Assembly: GCF_003350545.1 (NCBI RefSeq)
Contig: NZ_QQBA01000007.1
Location: 1-64,000 of the forward strand
Length of the DNA stretch: 64,000 nucleotides
Source of the DNA: Flavobacterium glaciei
Lineage (GTDB): Bacteria > Bacteroidota > Bacteroidia > Flavobacteriales > Flavobacteriaceae
Direction: 5' to 3'
Under the pieces are notes generated by a model. The model did no database searches and was not told the origin of the DNA. It saw nothing but the letters and a program-made list of their open reading frames with translations. A program made the translations under genes and the position numbers. Below are positions 17,712-26,994 of the stretch, in pieces; positions within the stretch are counted from its first letter, which is position 1; each line of letters starts with the position of its first letter.

Positions 17712-19724
17712 TTATTTAATTTTAAAACGTAAACCCGCATAATACATTTGTCCAAAAACTGGACCATAAACTATTGAAGCGTCAAAAGTAGGTCCAAAAG
17801 GATTTTCATTACCTAAGATAACATTAACCTGCTTGTAATTACCAATATTTTCACCGCCAATGTAAACTTCAAAAGTAGAAGAAAAAACTCTAGTAACTTG
17901 TACATTCATCACAGAAAATGAAGGTGAAAATTCAGGTAGTCTGTCTGCTTGAGGATTTGTTGACGTATTCGGTAATTGTTGTTTGCCGAGCCAGTTAATA
18001 GTGTAATCAAATTTCCATTGTTTTCCATTTTCTAAAATATGCGTTTCATATCCTAAATTTCCAAAGAAACGATGTTTAGCCTGCAATGGCCTTTGATAGG
18101 TTCCTGACAAATAATCCGTTTGAATGTCATAATATTTATAGGCTGTTCTCAAATTAAAATTTTTCATCAATTCATAATTGAACTCTACTTGCAAACTATT
18201 CGCATATGATTTTCCTTCTAAGTTGTAAAACAAAACCTGTTGCGGACTTTGCATTACATCGACAACTGCCTGATTTTGAAAATCGGTTCTGTAAAAATCA
18301 AAACCAATATCAGCACTCTTGCCAAATAGCAAAAAACCTTGCATAAAACTCATCCCATAATTCCATGCAATTTCAGGATTCAAACCGTAGATTTTTCCAT
18401 TGGAATCTAAAAATTCAAAAGTTCTTGAACTCGCTAAAAGCTGTTGATTTTCGGCAAAAACGTTAGCGCTACGCTTGCCTCTACCAGCTGAAAATCGCAA
18501 AACACCTTTCTCCCAAGGATTGTATCGCACATGTAATCTAGGCGTAGCAAAAGTGCCCAAACGATTATGATTGTCTATTCTACCGCCCAAAACTACGCTA
18601 AAATTATCCGTGTTATCATAGGTATATTCAAAAAAAGCACCCGTTGAATTATCAATTCTACTGTAATCATTGACATTGACAAACTCACCGTATTTATCAT
18701 ACGTAAAATTCAAACCCGCAGAAAATTTATGTTTTGTATTATTGATAATCGAATTGAAAATCAGGTTCGAATAATAACTTTTTTGTTTGATATTAAATTG
18801 ATTTAATCCAAAATAAGAGTTTTGATCATGACTGTTAAATGCATTTTGAAAACCAATACTTTGATAGGGCATATCTGGAAAAACATAGCCTATTTTAGTA
18901 GAAACATCAAACCGTTCCGTATTGATTTCGGAGCCCCAATAATTAGTTGTTCCCTTGTCTTTATCTGGGTCAAAATTTAATTCTCCTGTTTGCTTTTGAT
19001 CATTTAAATAACGAAAATTGATAAAACTCACCCAGCCTTTTTCGGCATTGGTATATTGCCAACGATTTAAAACATTGACTTGTTTTGCCAAGGGATTGTC
19101 CAGAAACCCATCGTCATTCATGTCGTTTTTTAAAACTCTAGTATTTCCGTGAACAAACAAACTACTACTCCATTTATCAGAAATTTTCTTGTTGAAATGA
19201 GTATTTAATTCAAATCGAGAATCTGTAGAGCCGTATACATTTAGAAAAAATGGAATATCGCTGATTGGCTTTATTAATTCGGTATTAATTTGCCCCGATA
19301 TACTTTCGAAGCCATTAACAACACTTCCTGCGCCTTTAGTAATTTGGATACTTTCAACCCAAGTTCCTGGCGTAAATGACAATCCGTAGGCTTGCGAAGC
19401 ACCACGAACCGAGGGAATGTTTTCCTCGGTAATCATTAAATATGGACTAGTTAATCCTAGCATTTTTATTTGTTTCGTACCGGTCAAAGCATCTGAGAAA
19501 TTGACGTCGATTGAGGGATTTGTTTCGAAACTTTCTGCTAGATTACAACAAGCGGCTTTTAGTAATTCTTTACTTGTTAGGATTGTAGTATTAGCCGTTA
19601 GTCTATATGATTTTTTTAAACTTTTACTGTTTCCTTGAACTTTAATCTCTTGCAAGGTATCTTGCGAGTAAGTATTAAAAGCGCAAAAGAAGAACAATAA
19701 AAATATTGAAATTTGTTTTTGCAT
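17712..19724 (-). CDS. TonB-dependent outer-membrane receptor, probably metal related
   Basis: The 670-residue product has a signal peptide (about 1-21), a TonB box region, a plug domain (about 30-150) and a long beta barrel ending in AGLRFKIK. It lacks the N-terminal carboxypeptidase-like domain of SusC-type receptors. The plug has a paired-Cys motif, AACCNLAESFETNP (Cys59-Cys60), which I recall from a Bacteroidetes subfamily near copper genes. Neighbours are a HYC_CC_PP protein (69 bases upstream) and an HMA protein (15 bases downstream). That context points to uptake of a metal or a metal-binding ligand rather than a sugar. Confidence 0.88.
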   Translation of the reverse strand: MQKQISIFLLFFFCAFNTYSQDTLQEIKVQGNSKSLKKSYRLTANTTILTSKELLKAACCNLAESFETNPSIDVNFSDALTGTKQIKMLGLTSPYLMITEENIPSVRGASQAYGLSFTPGTWVESIQITKGAGSVVNGFESISGQINTELIKPISDIPFFLNVYGSTDSRFELNTHFNKKISDKWSSSLFVHGNTRVLKNDMNDDGFLDNPLAKQVNVLNRWQYTNAEKGWVSFINFRYLNDQKQTGELNFDPDKDKGTTNYWGSEINTERFDVSTKIGYVFPDMPYQSIGFQNAFNSHDQNSYFGLNQFNIKQKSYYSNLIFNSIINNTKHKFSAGLNFTYDKYGEFVNVNDYSRIDNSTGAFFEYTYDNTDNFSVVLGGRIDNHNRLGTFATPRLHVRYNPWEKGVLRFSAGRGKRSANVFAENQQLLASSRTFEFLDSNGKIYGLNPEIAWNYGMSFMQGFLLFGKSADIGFDFYRTDFQNQAVVDVMQSPQQVLFYNLEGKSYANSLQVEFNYELMKNFNLRTAYKYYDIQTDYLSGTYQRPLQAKHRFFGNLGYETHILENGKQWKFDYTINWLGKQQLPNTSTNPQADRLPEFSPSFSVMNVQVTRVFSSTFEVYIGGENIGNYKQVNVILGNENPFGPTFDASIVYGPVFGQMYYAGLRFKIK

Positions 19725-19793
19725 GATTGATTTTTAATGTTAGAAAAATGTAAAACCACAAAAGTGTGATTCAAGTTTTATTAAACATTAAAA

Positions 19794-20195
19794 CTATGCG
19801 TAGAAAATATATTGATGGTATAATTTAAAAAAAGGCGGCCCATTTGAATCGCAATAATAGGAAGTAAACTGACTATTTTTAAAATTTGAGGCAAATGAAA
19901 ATATAGAATTTTTCCAATCCTCTATTAAAAAGATAAAATCCGAATAGACAATAACAATTTTCTGAATTAAGTCATTCGTTTTCTTTTCAAAATTAATCTC
20001 TTTGTTTTTACAACAATGTGATTTTTTCTCAACAAATCCACAACAATCTTTTTCTACATTTTGATTCTGAATAGGAGCTTTAAGAGTAACTGCCGTTATC
20101 TCATTCCCGCAATAACGTATATTAAATGCTAATCCTGTATTTGAGAGCAACAGGAAAAACGCAAGAAGAAGACTAATAGGTCTTTTAAATTTCAT
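19794..20195 (-). CDS. HYC_CC_PP family protein
   Basis: A 133-residue protein with a signal peptide (about 1-23) and the motif set that names this family. These are a first Cys in IRYCGNEI (His of HYC replaced by Arg), Cys pairs in DCCGFVEKKSHCCKNK (about 51-64), and a C-terminal GPPFF segment. The many Cys suggest metal binding at the periplasmic face. It is the first gene of a set with the TonB receptor and HMA protein. The function of the family is not established. Confidence 0.8.
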   Translation of the reverse strand: MKFKRPISLLLAFFLLLSNTGLAFNIRYCGNEITAVTLKAPIQNQNVEKDCCGFVEKKSHCCKNKEINFEKKTNDLIQKIVIVYSDFIFLIEDWKNSIFSFASNFKNSQFTSYYCDSNGPPFFKLYHQYIFYA

Positions 20196-20248
20196 GATGC
20201 TAATATCGTGATTTAATTAAACTAAAAAAACTAAATTCATATTAAAAT

Positions 20249-21604
20249 CTACAATTCAAATTCTTGCCCCATCAAAGGAACTTTACAATCAAAACCATAT
20301 TTTTCATATACTTTTATTCGGAGTTCATCCAACGGTTCATTTTCGCCATGAACTAAAAACACTTTGGACGGTTTATTTTCTAAATCTGACAACCAATTCA
20401 ATAAGTCTTTTTGATCTCCATGTGCTGACAACCCTCTTATTTCTAAAATTTTGGCTTTTACAGGATAATATTGCCCATGAATTTTAATTTCTTTTGCCCC
20501 TTCCAATAATTTTCTTCCGCGCGTACCTTCAGCTTGATACCCTACAAAAATCACTGTGGTTTGTGGCAATACAATATACTTTTCTAAATAACTTAATACT
20601 CTTCCACCTGTTGCCATCCCGCTTGCTGCTATGACCACTTTAGGCTGTTCGTCAAAAATCATTTCAATTGTTTCTTGATAATCAGATACTAATGAAAACA
20701 TTTTATTCATTTCTGCACATACTTCCAGCGGCAACTTATGCCATTTTATATTACTCGAAAAAATATTCAGAGCATTAATTCCCATAGGCGTATCAACAAT
20801 ATATGGGATATAAGGAATTTTACCTTGTTCTCTTAGCTGCCATAGCAAATACATGATAGTTTGAGCGCGCTCAACAGCAAAACTCGGAATTATAACTGTT
20901 CCACCATTCTCAACGGTATTATTGATAAAAGTTTCAAGTTCTAATTTGGTATCCGTATGAGGATGCAGTCGATCACCATAGGTACTTTCTAGGAAAACAT
21001 AATCAGCTTTTTTTGGCTTGGTAGGTGGATACATTAAAACATCATCATCCCGACCAATGTCACCGGAAAAAACTAATGTTTTATTTTCAAGTGTCAAAGC
21101 AATACTGCTCGCACCTAAAATATGACCAGCGATTGTAAAAACAGCTTCGATCTGGGCGTCTAAAGAAACAGGCTCATTGGTTTTAATTACCTTAAATAGC
21201 GGGAAAACTTTTTCAGCTTGTTCTACCGTATAAAGCGGCTCAGCAATTTGATGTTTAGAGTATTTTCCTTCATTCGCTTTTTTAGCTTCCTCTTCTTGAA
21301 TTTTAGCACTATCAAGAAGAATGAGTTTAGTAATATCTTTTGTAGGACTGGTACAATAAATTTTGCCATCAAAACCCTGATTAACTAATCTTGGCAACCA
21401 ACCACAATGATCTAAATGACCGTGAGTCAGCAAAACAAAGTCAATAGTGGATGGCAAAATAGTTAAAGGCTCCCAATTGAGTTCTCGTAAAGGTTTAACA
21501 CCTTGAAATAGCCCACAATCAATCAAAATCCGAATCCCATTACTTTCAATTAATGTTTTAGAACCGGTAACTGTGCCTGCGCCTCCAATAAATTTAACTT
21601 TCAT
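20249..21604 (-). CDS. Beta-CASP metallo-beta-lactamase RNase (CPSF73-like)
   Basis: The 451-residue product is a full-length MBL-fold protein with a beta-CASP and an RMMBL domain. Motif 2 is THGHLDH (His61, His63, Asp65, His66). The late motifs are SAHGDQKDL and a final VHGE. The beta-CASP part has AASGMATGGRVLSYLE and VGYQAEGTRGRKLL. Relatives act as RNA endo- or 5' exonucleases. The gene begins 37 bases after the stop of an ATP-cone nuclease-like gene on the same strand, so the two are probably co-transcribed. Confidence 0.92.
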   Translation of the reverse strand: MKVKFIGGAGTVTGSKTLIESNGIRILIDCGLFQGVKPLRELNWEPLTILPSTIDFVLLTHGHLDHCGWLPRLVNQGFDGKIYCTSPTKDITKLILLDSAKIQEEEAKKANEGKYSKHQIAEPLYTVEQAEKVFPLFKVIKTNEPVSLDAQIEAVFTIAGHILGASSIALTLENKTLVFSGDIGRDDDVLMYPPTKPKKADYVFLESTYGDRLHPHTDTKLELETFINNTVENGGTVIIPSFAVERAQTIMYLLWQLREQGKIPYIPYIVDTPMGINALNIFSSNIKWHKLPLEVCAEMNKMFSLVSDYQETIEMIFDEQPKVVIAASGMATGGRVLSYLEKYIVLPQTTVIFVGYQAEGTRGRKLLEGAKEIKIHGQYYPVKAKILEIRGLSAHGDQKDLLNWLSDLENKPSKVFLVHGENEPLDELRIKVYEKYGFDCKVPLMGQEFEL

Positions 21605-21641
21605 TTGATTTGAATTTAAAATTAAACAATCTAGTATTGTT

Positions 21642-22472
21642 TTAAATATAACTGCATAACTCTGTTACTTCTTTTAAAACGTTTTTAATCCGATTAGGAC
21701 TCAATCCTATTCTGTTTAAACAATCTGAATTGTTTATTATTTCTTTTGCCAAAATCACATCTAATATCAATAATTTATCTTTTTCGGCGATAGACAAGGT
21801 CGTTAAACACGTTACAGGATAAAGAGAATTTAAATCATTTTTAGTTTTCAAATTGTTATCATCAGGGTAACTCCAACTTAATAAATTCAATCCAGAGCAT
21901 TTAGCAAAAGTTATTGCATCAGCTGTAAACCGATTATTGGTGACAATCCAACATTTAGAGACTATGTCTTTTCTATCAAAAACAGGCTGATTTCTTTCCT
22001 TAATATCATTAAAACGAGACAGAATATACATTGGAACTTTTACATCCGAAGCAACATCTCTACCAGCATGGAACTTACATTCAACCATAGCAATTTGTTC
22101 TTTCTTCTTTACTAATACATCAATTTCATGCATCACACATTTGCCCTGCAAAGTCAAATTTGTTACTGTTTGATACTGTTCTGAAGCAAAAAGACGGGCT
22201 ATATATTTTTCAAAAAAGAAACCTGCAGGACCTAACAAACGTATCGATTCTCTTAAATTATAACGGGCCGCATGAGAATTAGCCGTTTTTTTTAATAAAG
22301 AAAAAGCCATTTTATAAATTTGCTTCGTAGAAATGCCTTTATATAATTGTGCTTTTATAACATGAAGAATGTTGTCGACCACAATAGCACTAGCCCCTGA
22401 TTTTAAGAGTGATTTTTTAAGTTTATCTGAATTGAATTCTACAATATCTCCAGAGTTCTTGATTACCTTCAT
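21642..22472 (-). CDS. ATP-cone domain fused to a restriction-endonuclease-like domain
   Basis: A 276-residue protein. Residues 1-85 or so match an ATP-cone, the nucleotide-sensing module of ribonucleotide reductases and NrdR (VIKNSGDIVEFNSDKLKKSL; later YNLRESIRLLGP). The second half fits an Mrr-like PD-(D/E)XK core: HEIDVLV (Asp118), then MVECKFH (Glu131, Lys133). It probably cuts or binds nucleic acid under nucleotide control; this is inference. It is the first of two genes with the beta-CASP RNase (37-base gap). There is no methyltransferase nearby, so a classical restriction system is unlikely. Confidence 0.8.
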   Translation of the reverse strand: MKVIKNSGDIVEFNSDKLKKSLLKSGASAIVVDNILHVIKAQLYKGISTKQIYKMAFSLLKKTANSHAARYNLRESIRLLGPAGFFFEKYIARLFASEQYQTVTNLTLQGKCVMHEIDVLVKKKEQIAMVECKFHAGRDVASDVKVPMYILSRFNDIKERNQPVFDRKDIVSKCWIVTNNRFTADAITFAKCSGLNLLSWSYPDDNNLKTKNDLNSLYPVTCLTTLSIAEKDKLLILDVILAKEIINNSDCLNRIGLSPNRIKNVLKEVTELCSYI

Positions 22473-22530
22473 AGCTTTATTGTTTTAATAAACAGACACT
22501 TAAATCAACATTAAAGATACGAAAAAAAGA

Positions 22531-22974
22531 CTACTTATTTTGTTTTTGATAATAAAATCCAGGAACGAATAACAAAACAAAAATAGGCTGAATCAAAAAC
22601 CTACGAATATAAAATAGAACCCAATTACTATTTGCGTTCGCAAAGCAAACTATGTAGAAAAAAGCAACAATTAAAATCATGAAGAAAAAATAATACAGGA
22701 CAAATGCAAATTTAACCATCGCTACGTCTTTGAAAAGGATATAAATAATACCCAATGAAATAGACGTATTTAATGTAAAACGAAACAATAGTCCCAAAAA
22801 CAATTGAGCTGTATTAAAACTTGGTAATCTTAGCTTGATAAAATCTTTTTTGAAAAAATCCAAAAAAGGATCATAAAATAATTCATTTTCAAAAGCACGA
22901 ACAAGCACTAACAATACCACCAATAAAAGGAATTGCAGAAATCGAGTTCTGTTATTTAGTATCTTTTGAAGCAT
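22531..22974 (-). CDS. Exosortase F system-associated membrane protein
   Basis: A 147-residue inner-membrane protein with four hydrophobic helices. It matches the small partner always found beside exosortase F in Flavobacteriia: an early RFLQFLLLVVLLVLVRAFE followed by FYDPFLDFFK. Its start overlaps the end of xrtF by 23 bases, so translation is likely coupled. The exact role is unknown. Confidence 0.82.
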   Translation of the reverse strand: MLQKILNNRTRFLQFLLLVVLLVLVRAFENELFYDPFLDFFKKDFIKLRLPSFNTAQLFLGLLFRFTLNTSISLGIIYILFKDVAMVKFAFVLYYFFFMILIVAFFYIVCFANANSNWVLFYIRRFLIQPIFVLLFVPGFYYQKQNK

Positions 22975-23500
22975 ATCTAGAAAAATTTCGAACCCAAATT
23001 AACCACAACATAAAAACTACACCATAAATATACAATGGAAAAAGAACTTCGTGCAGAAATGGCTCATATTTAGGAAAATAAAAAATCAGCGCACTTAAAA
23101 CTGAAATTCTTAAAACATTCAATACATAAATAATTAGGCTTCCTCCTAAAATAAAAAGCAAGGTAGTTTTTAGCTTTCCAGAAAAAGAGACCACAAATGA
23201 AATAAACAAAATAATCACACTAATAGCATTACACCCTTCTACAATTCGGGCAACATACTTAGAATTAAAAAACAACTTTGTATACGGGTGTGTTGTACTT
23301 TCTTCAATATAAGATTGTTGATTAAACAATTGTATAACTTGCTCAGTATTATCACTAACCATTCTAGTAAATGAGTCTATTTTGTTTTCTTCAAAACCAT
23401 TAAGAAATTGTTGATACAAGAACGTCAAAACAATATATGTCAAAAAAAAGGTGCTTAAAAAAAGTAAAAACGGTTTGTAGAGAATAAAATATTTTTTCAA
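22952..23500 (-). CDS. xrtF: Exosortase F (XrtF), membrane cysteine transpeptidase-like
   Basis: Exosortases are integral-membrane Cys proteases thought to cut and transfer proteins with C-terminal sorting signals. The 182-residue product has several hydrophobic helices and the catalytic triad in place: Cys90 in VEGCNAISVIILF, Arg131 in NVLRISVL and His150 in FLHEVLFPLY. The start is TTG at 23500. No in-frame ATG exists before residue 47, and a TAA lies five codons upstream. It pairs with the next gene and is divergent from the GAF gene. No sorting-signal target is seen in this window. Confidence 0.87.
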   Translation of the reverse strand: MKKYFILYKPFLLFLSTFFLTYIVLTFLYQQFLNGFEENKIDSFTRMVSDNTEQVIQLFNQQSYIEESTTHPYTKLFFNSKYVARIVEGCNAISVIILFISFVVSFSGKLKTTLLFILGGSLIIYVLNVLRISVLSALIFYFPKYEPFLHEVLFPLYIYGVVFMLWLIWVRNFSRYASKDTK

Positions 23501-23549
23501 AATATATTTTTTTTAACAAATTTATATAATTTTTGAAACTGGCTTTAAA

Positions 23550-23557
23550 TACTTTTG
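23550..23557 (+). promoter_or_regulatory. -7 promoter element of the GAF-domain gene
   Basis: TACTTTTG matches TAnnTTTG, 19 bases ahead of the ATG at 23576. A TTTTG at 23531-23535 could be the -33 element, but the 14-base spacing is short. Confidence 0.5.
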
Positions 23558-23575
23558 CATAAAAAAATATAAAAC

Positions 23576-24031
23576 ATGACATTTCAAGAATTACAACCAA
23601 AAGTAACCGAAATTACATCAAATACAACGCAAACCAGAGACGAAAAACTATTGTCTATTTGTCAATTGCTAAACGAATCCATCGATTATTACAATTGGGT
23701 TGGATTTTATTTTGCAAATCATGAGTCTAAAACATTGCACTTAGGACCTTATGTAGGAGCAGAAACAGACCATACTGTCATCCCTTTCGGAAAAGGAATT
23801 TGCGGTCAAGTTGCTGTATCTAATGAAAACTTTGTAGTTCCTGACGTAGCGGCACAAGACAATTACATCGCTTGTAGTTTTACCGTGAAATCAGAAATAG
23901 TAGTACCTCTTTTTGTTAACGGCACAAACATAGGACAAATTGATATAGACAGCCATGTATTAGATCCTTTCACTGAAGAGGACGAACGATTTTTAGAGTT
24001 TGTAAATGAGGAAATTGCAAAATTATATTAA
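23576..24031 (+). CDS. GAF-domain protein, probable free methionine-R-sulfoxide reductase
   Basis: The 151-residue protein is one GAF domain. It shows KGICGQVA (Cys76), NYIACSFTVKSEIVVPL (Cys100) and IDIDSHVLDPFTEED. These segments align well with E. coli MsrC (fRMsr), including the Cys in GVCG and the catalytic Cys in IAC. It would reduce free methionine-R-sulfoxide with thioredoxin. The third Cys of the E. coli enzyme is not seen at its place, so the resolving step may differ. It has its own -7 element and is divergent from xrtF. Confidence 0.8.
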   Translation: MTFQELQPKVTEITSNTTQTRDEKLLSICQLLNESIDYYNWVGFYFANHESKTLHLGPYVGAETDHTVIPFGKGICGQVAVSNENFVVPDVAAQDNYIACSFTVKSEIVVPLFVNGTNIGQIDIDSHVLDPFTEEDERFLEFVNEEIAKLY

Positions 24032-24100
24032 GAAAAAATTCAAATCACCATTAGTAATTTACAATTGCTTGGTCAGTTCATAAATAAAGAAAGGTTTATT

Positions 24101-24131
24101 TTGTTCTTGTCATAATTATTTTTTACTTTTG
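24101..24131 (+). promoter_or_regulatory. Promoter of rpsO
   Basis: TTG at 24101-24103, 20 bases, then TACTTTTG at 24124-24131, a good Bacteroidetes-type promoter. Transcription would start about 24137, leaving a 5' leader of about 50 bases before rpsO. Confidence 0.65.
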
Positions 24132-24136
24132 CACCC

Positions 24137-24157
24137 GTCATATAATAGATATATGAC
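24137..24157 (+). promoter_or_regulatory. Perfect inverted repeat at the start of the rpsO leader
   Basis: GTCATATA (24137-24144) and TATATGAC (24150-24157) are perfect inverted repeats with a 5-base spacer. The pair lies at the predicted transcription start, 30 bases before the rpsO ATG. It could be an RNA hairpin or an operator. Confidence 0.5.
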
Positions 24158-24187
24158 ATACATAAAAATCATTAAACAAATATTGGA

Positions 24188-24454
24188 ATGTATTTAACTA
24201 AAGAGATTAAAGAAGAAATCTTCGCTCAACACGGAGAAAAAACAAACACAGGAAAAGCTGAAGCGCAGATTGCTTTATTCACTTTCAGAATTAGCCACTT
24301 GACTGAGCACTTGAAAAAAAATCGTCATGATTATAATACAGAGCGTTCATTAGTATTGCTTGTAGGTAAAAGAAGATCTTTGTTGGATTACTTGAAGAAA
24401 ACAGAAATCAACAGATACCGTGAAATTATCAAAGTATTGAATATCAGAAAATAA
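24188..24454 (+). CDS. rpsO: 30S ribosomal protein S15
   Basis: S15 binds 16S rRNA in the central domain of the 30S subunit. The 88-residue product shows the family signature: LFTFRISHLTEHLKKNRHDY, then RSLVLLVGKRRSLLDYLK. It has its own promoter and a terminator. Pnp follows after 238 bases, the order common in many bacteria. Confidence 0.98.
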   Translation: MYLTKEIKEEIFAQHGEKTNTGKAEAQIALFTFRISHLTEHLKKNRHDYNTERSLVLLVGKRRSLLDYLKKTEINRYREIIKVLNIRK

Positions 24455-24461
24455 TCAATAT

Positions 24462-24490
24462 AAAAGAGGTGCGAAAGTGCCTCTTTTTTT
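24462..24490 (+). terminator. Terminator after rpsO
   Basis: AAAAGAGG (24462-24469) pairs with CCTCTTTT (24480-24487) around a loop containing GCGAAAGT, followed by T residues. Confidence 0.75.
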
Positions 24491-24692
24491 ATTTTACAAT
24501 TTAAAGTCTACTGATTCTATTTTGGTCCTGACACAAAAGGGATTAGAATCAAGACTTCACCATAAAGTCTGTACTAATTTTAGTAGAGATGAATAAAAAA
24601 AGTTTGGTTTTTCATTGGGTTTTAGGCATTAACTACGCAAAACAACAACTACAACACAACTAGAACCCATGTTTAACTAATAAATTAAATTT

Positions 24693-26828
24693 ATGATTCC
24701 ACAATTATTTGTAGAAAGTATCGATTTAGGTGATGGCAGAAACATCACAATCGAGACAGGTCGTTTAGCCAAACAAGCGGATGGATCTGTAGTAGTAAGA
24801 ATAGGAAAAACTGTTATTTTAGGAACAGTTGTATCTTCAAGAAAAGCAAGTCCAGGTATCGACTTTTTACCGCTTACGGTAGATTATCGTGAAAAATTTG
24901 CTGCAGCAGGACGTTTTCCTGGTGGTTTCTTCAAAAGAGAAGCACGTCCAAGTGATAACGAAGTATTAACAATGCGTTTAGTAGACCGTGTATTGCGTCC
25001 ACTTTTCCCGGATGATTACCACGCAGAAGTACAGGTAATGATTCAATTAATGTCTTATGATGAAGACGTAATGCCAGATGCATTAGCTGGTTTAGCCGCT
25101 TCAGCAGCATTAGCTTTGTCTGACATTCCTTTTGAAACTTTAATCTCTGAAGCTAGAGTTGGAAGAATTGATGGTAAATTTATCATCAATCCAAGTCGCG
25201 CACAATTAGCATTATCTGACATTGATATGATGATTGGAGCTTCTATGGATTCTATTGCGATGGTAGAAGGTGAGATGAAAGAAATTTCAGAAGCAGAAAT
25301 GTTAGAAGCAATTAAATTTGCTCACGAACACATCAAAAATCAAATTGCTGCTCAACTACGTTTGCAAGCTGCTTTTGGGAAAAAAGAAGTTCGTACATAC
25401 GAAGGAGAGAGAGAAGATGAGGCTATTTATGCAAAAGTAAAAGCAGCAGCTTACGATAAAATTTATGCTATTGCAAGCAAAGGATCTTCAAAACAAGAGC
25501 GTACAGCTTCATTTGCAGAAGTAAAAGAAGAAGTAAAAGCATTGTTTACAGAAGAAGAATTAGCTGCAAATGGCGATTTAGTTTCTAAATATTTTTACAA
25601 AACTAACAAAGAAGCAGTTCGTAACGTAACCCTAGATTTAGGAACACGTTTAGACGGAAGGAAAACTAACGAAATCAGATCAATCTGGAGTGAAGTAGAT
25701 TATTTACCATCAGTTCACGGATCAGCATTATTTACTCGTGGAGAAACTCAAGCATTGGCTACAGCAACTTTAGGAACTTCTAGAGAAGCTAACCAAATTG
25801 ACTCTCCATCAGAACAAGGTGAAGAAAAATTCTACTTACATTATAACTTCCCTCCTTTCTCAACTGGTGAAGCTCGTCCTTTAAGAGGAACTTCAAGAAG
25901 AGAAGTAGGTCACGGAAACTTGGCTCAAAGAGCTTTAAAAAATATGATTCCTGCAGATTGTCCTTATACAATTCGTGTGGTTTCTGAAGTTTTAGAATCT
26001 AATGGATCATCTTCTATGGCTACCGTTTGTGCTGGAACATTAGCACTTATGGATGCTGGTATCCAAATGATTCGTCCAGTATCTGGAATTGCAATGGGAT
26101 TGATTACTGACGGAGAACGTTTTGCGGTATTGTCTGATATTCTTGGTGATGAAGATCACTTAGGAGATATGGACTTTAAAGTAACTGGAACTTCAGTAGG
26201 AATTACAGCATGTCAAATGGACATCAAAATAGACGGTTTGAAATATGAGATTATGGAAGCAGCATTGGCACAAGCTCGTGACGGTCGTTTACACATTCTT
26301 GGAAAATTAATCGAAACTTTAGCTGAGCCAAAAGCGGATGTTAAAGCATATGCTCCAAAAATAATTACTAGAACAATTCCTGGTAACTTTATTGGTGCTT
26401 TGATTGGACCTGGTGGAAAAGTAATTCAAGAATTACAAAAAGCTACTGGAACAACTATCGTAATCAACGAAGTAGACGAACAAGGAGTTATCGAAATCTT
26501 AGGAACGGATCCTGCTGGAATTGAAGCAGTATTGGCTAAAATTAAGTCAATCACTTTCAAACCACAAATGGGAGAAGCTTACGAAGTGAAAGTAATCAAA
26601 ATGCTAGATTTTGGTGCAGTTGTGGAGTACCTTGATGCTCCAGGAAATGAAGTATTACTTCACGTTTCTGAATTAGCTTGGGAAAGAACAGAAAATGTTA
26701 CCGATGTAGTAAATATGGGTGATGTATTCATGATTAAGTATCTAGGTTTAGATCCTAAAACTCGTAAAGAAAAAGTATCTAGAAAAGCTTTAATGCCAAG
26801 ACCTCCACGTGAGGAAAAAAAAGAGTAA
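24693..26828 (+). CDS. pnp: Polyribonucleotide nucleotidyltransferase (PNPase)
   Basis: PNPase degrades RNA 3' to 5' by phosphorolysis. The 711-residue product is full length. It has a first RNase PH domain ([18 protein letters not shown]), a helical linker, and a second RNase PH domain with [17 protein letters not shown] and the Asp-rich active site in [18 protein letters not shown] domain ([13 protein letters not shown]) and an S1 domain near the C-terminus complete it. The ATG at 24693 fits family starts (MIPQ...). The 200-base leader could be a site of self-regulation, but no clear stem like that of E. coli is seen. Confidence 0.98.
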   Translation: MIPQLFVESIDLGDGRNITIETGRLAKQADGSVVVRIGKTVILGTVVSSRKASPGIDFLPLTVDYREKFAAAGRFPGGFFKREARPSDNEVLTMRLVDRVLRPLFPDDYHAEVQVMIQLMSYDEDVMPDALAGLAASAALALSDIPFETLISEARVGRIDGKFIINPSRAQLALSDIDMMIGASMDSIAMVEGEMKEISEAEMLEAIKFAHEHIKNQIAAQLRLQAAFGKKEVRTYEGEREDEAIYAKVKAAAYDKIYAIASKGSSKQERTASFAEVKEEVKALFTEEELAANGDLVSKYFYKTNKEAVRNVTLDLGTRLDGRKTNEIRSIWSEVDYLPSVHGSALFTRGETQALATATLGTSREANQIDSPSEQGEEKFYLHYNFPPFSTGEARPLRGTSRREVGHGNLAQRALKNMIPADCPYTIRVVSEVLESNGSSSMATVCAGTLALMDAGIQMIRPVSGIAMGLITDGERFAVLSDILGDEDHLGDMDFKVTGTSVGITACQMDIKIDGLKYEIMEAALAQARDGRLHILGKLIETLAEPKADVKAYAPKIITRTIPGNFIGALIGPGGKVIQELQKATGTTIVINEVDEQGVIEILGTDPAGIEAVLAKIKSITFKPQMGEAYEVKVIKMLDFGAVVEYLDAPGNEVLLHVSELAWERTENVTDVVNMGDVFMIKYLGLDPKTRKEKVSRKALMPRPPREEKKE

Positions 26829-26861
26829 TCAGATCTTAGTTTACTAAAGGTTTATTTATAG

Positions 26862-26896
26862 AAAATCCCGTTTCATGAATTTGAAACGGGATTTTT
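26862..26896 (+). terminator. Terminator after pnp
   Basis: AAAATCCCGTTTCA (26862-26875) pairs with TGAAACGGGATTTT (26882-26895): 14 base pairs and a 6-base loop, ending in T. Confidence 0.85.
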
Positions 26897-26994
26897 GGTT
26901 TTTAATTAATTTATTTTTAGAAACATTGTAACTTTTTTGTAACTCCATACGTATAATCATTTGTACACTTAAAAATTGAGGAGACAAAAAAAAC

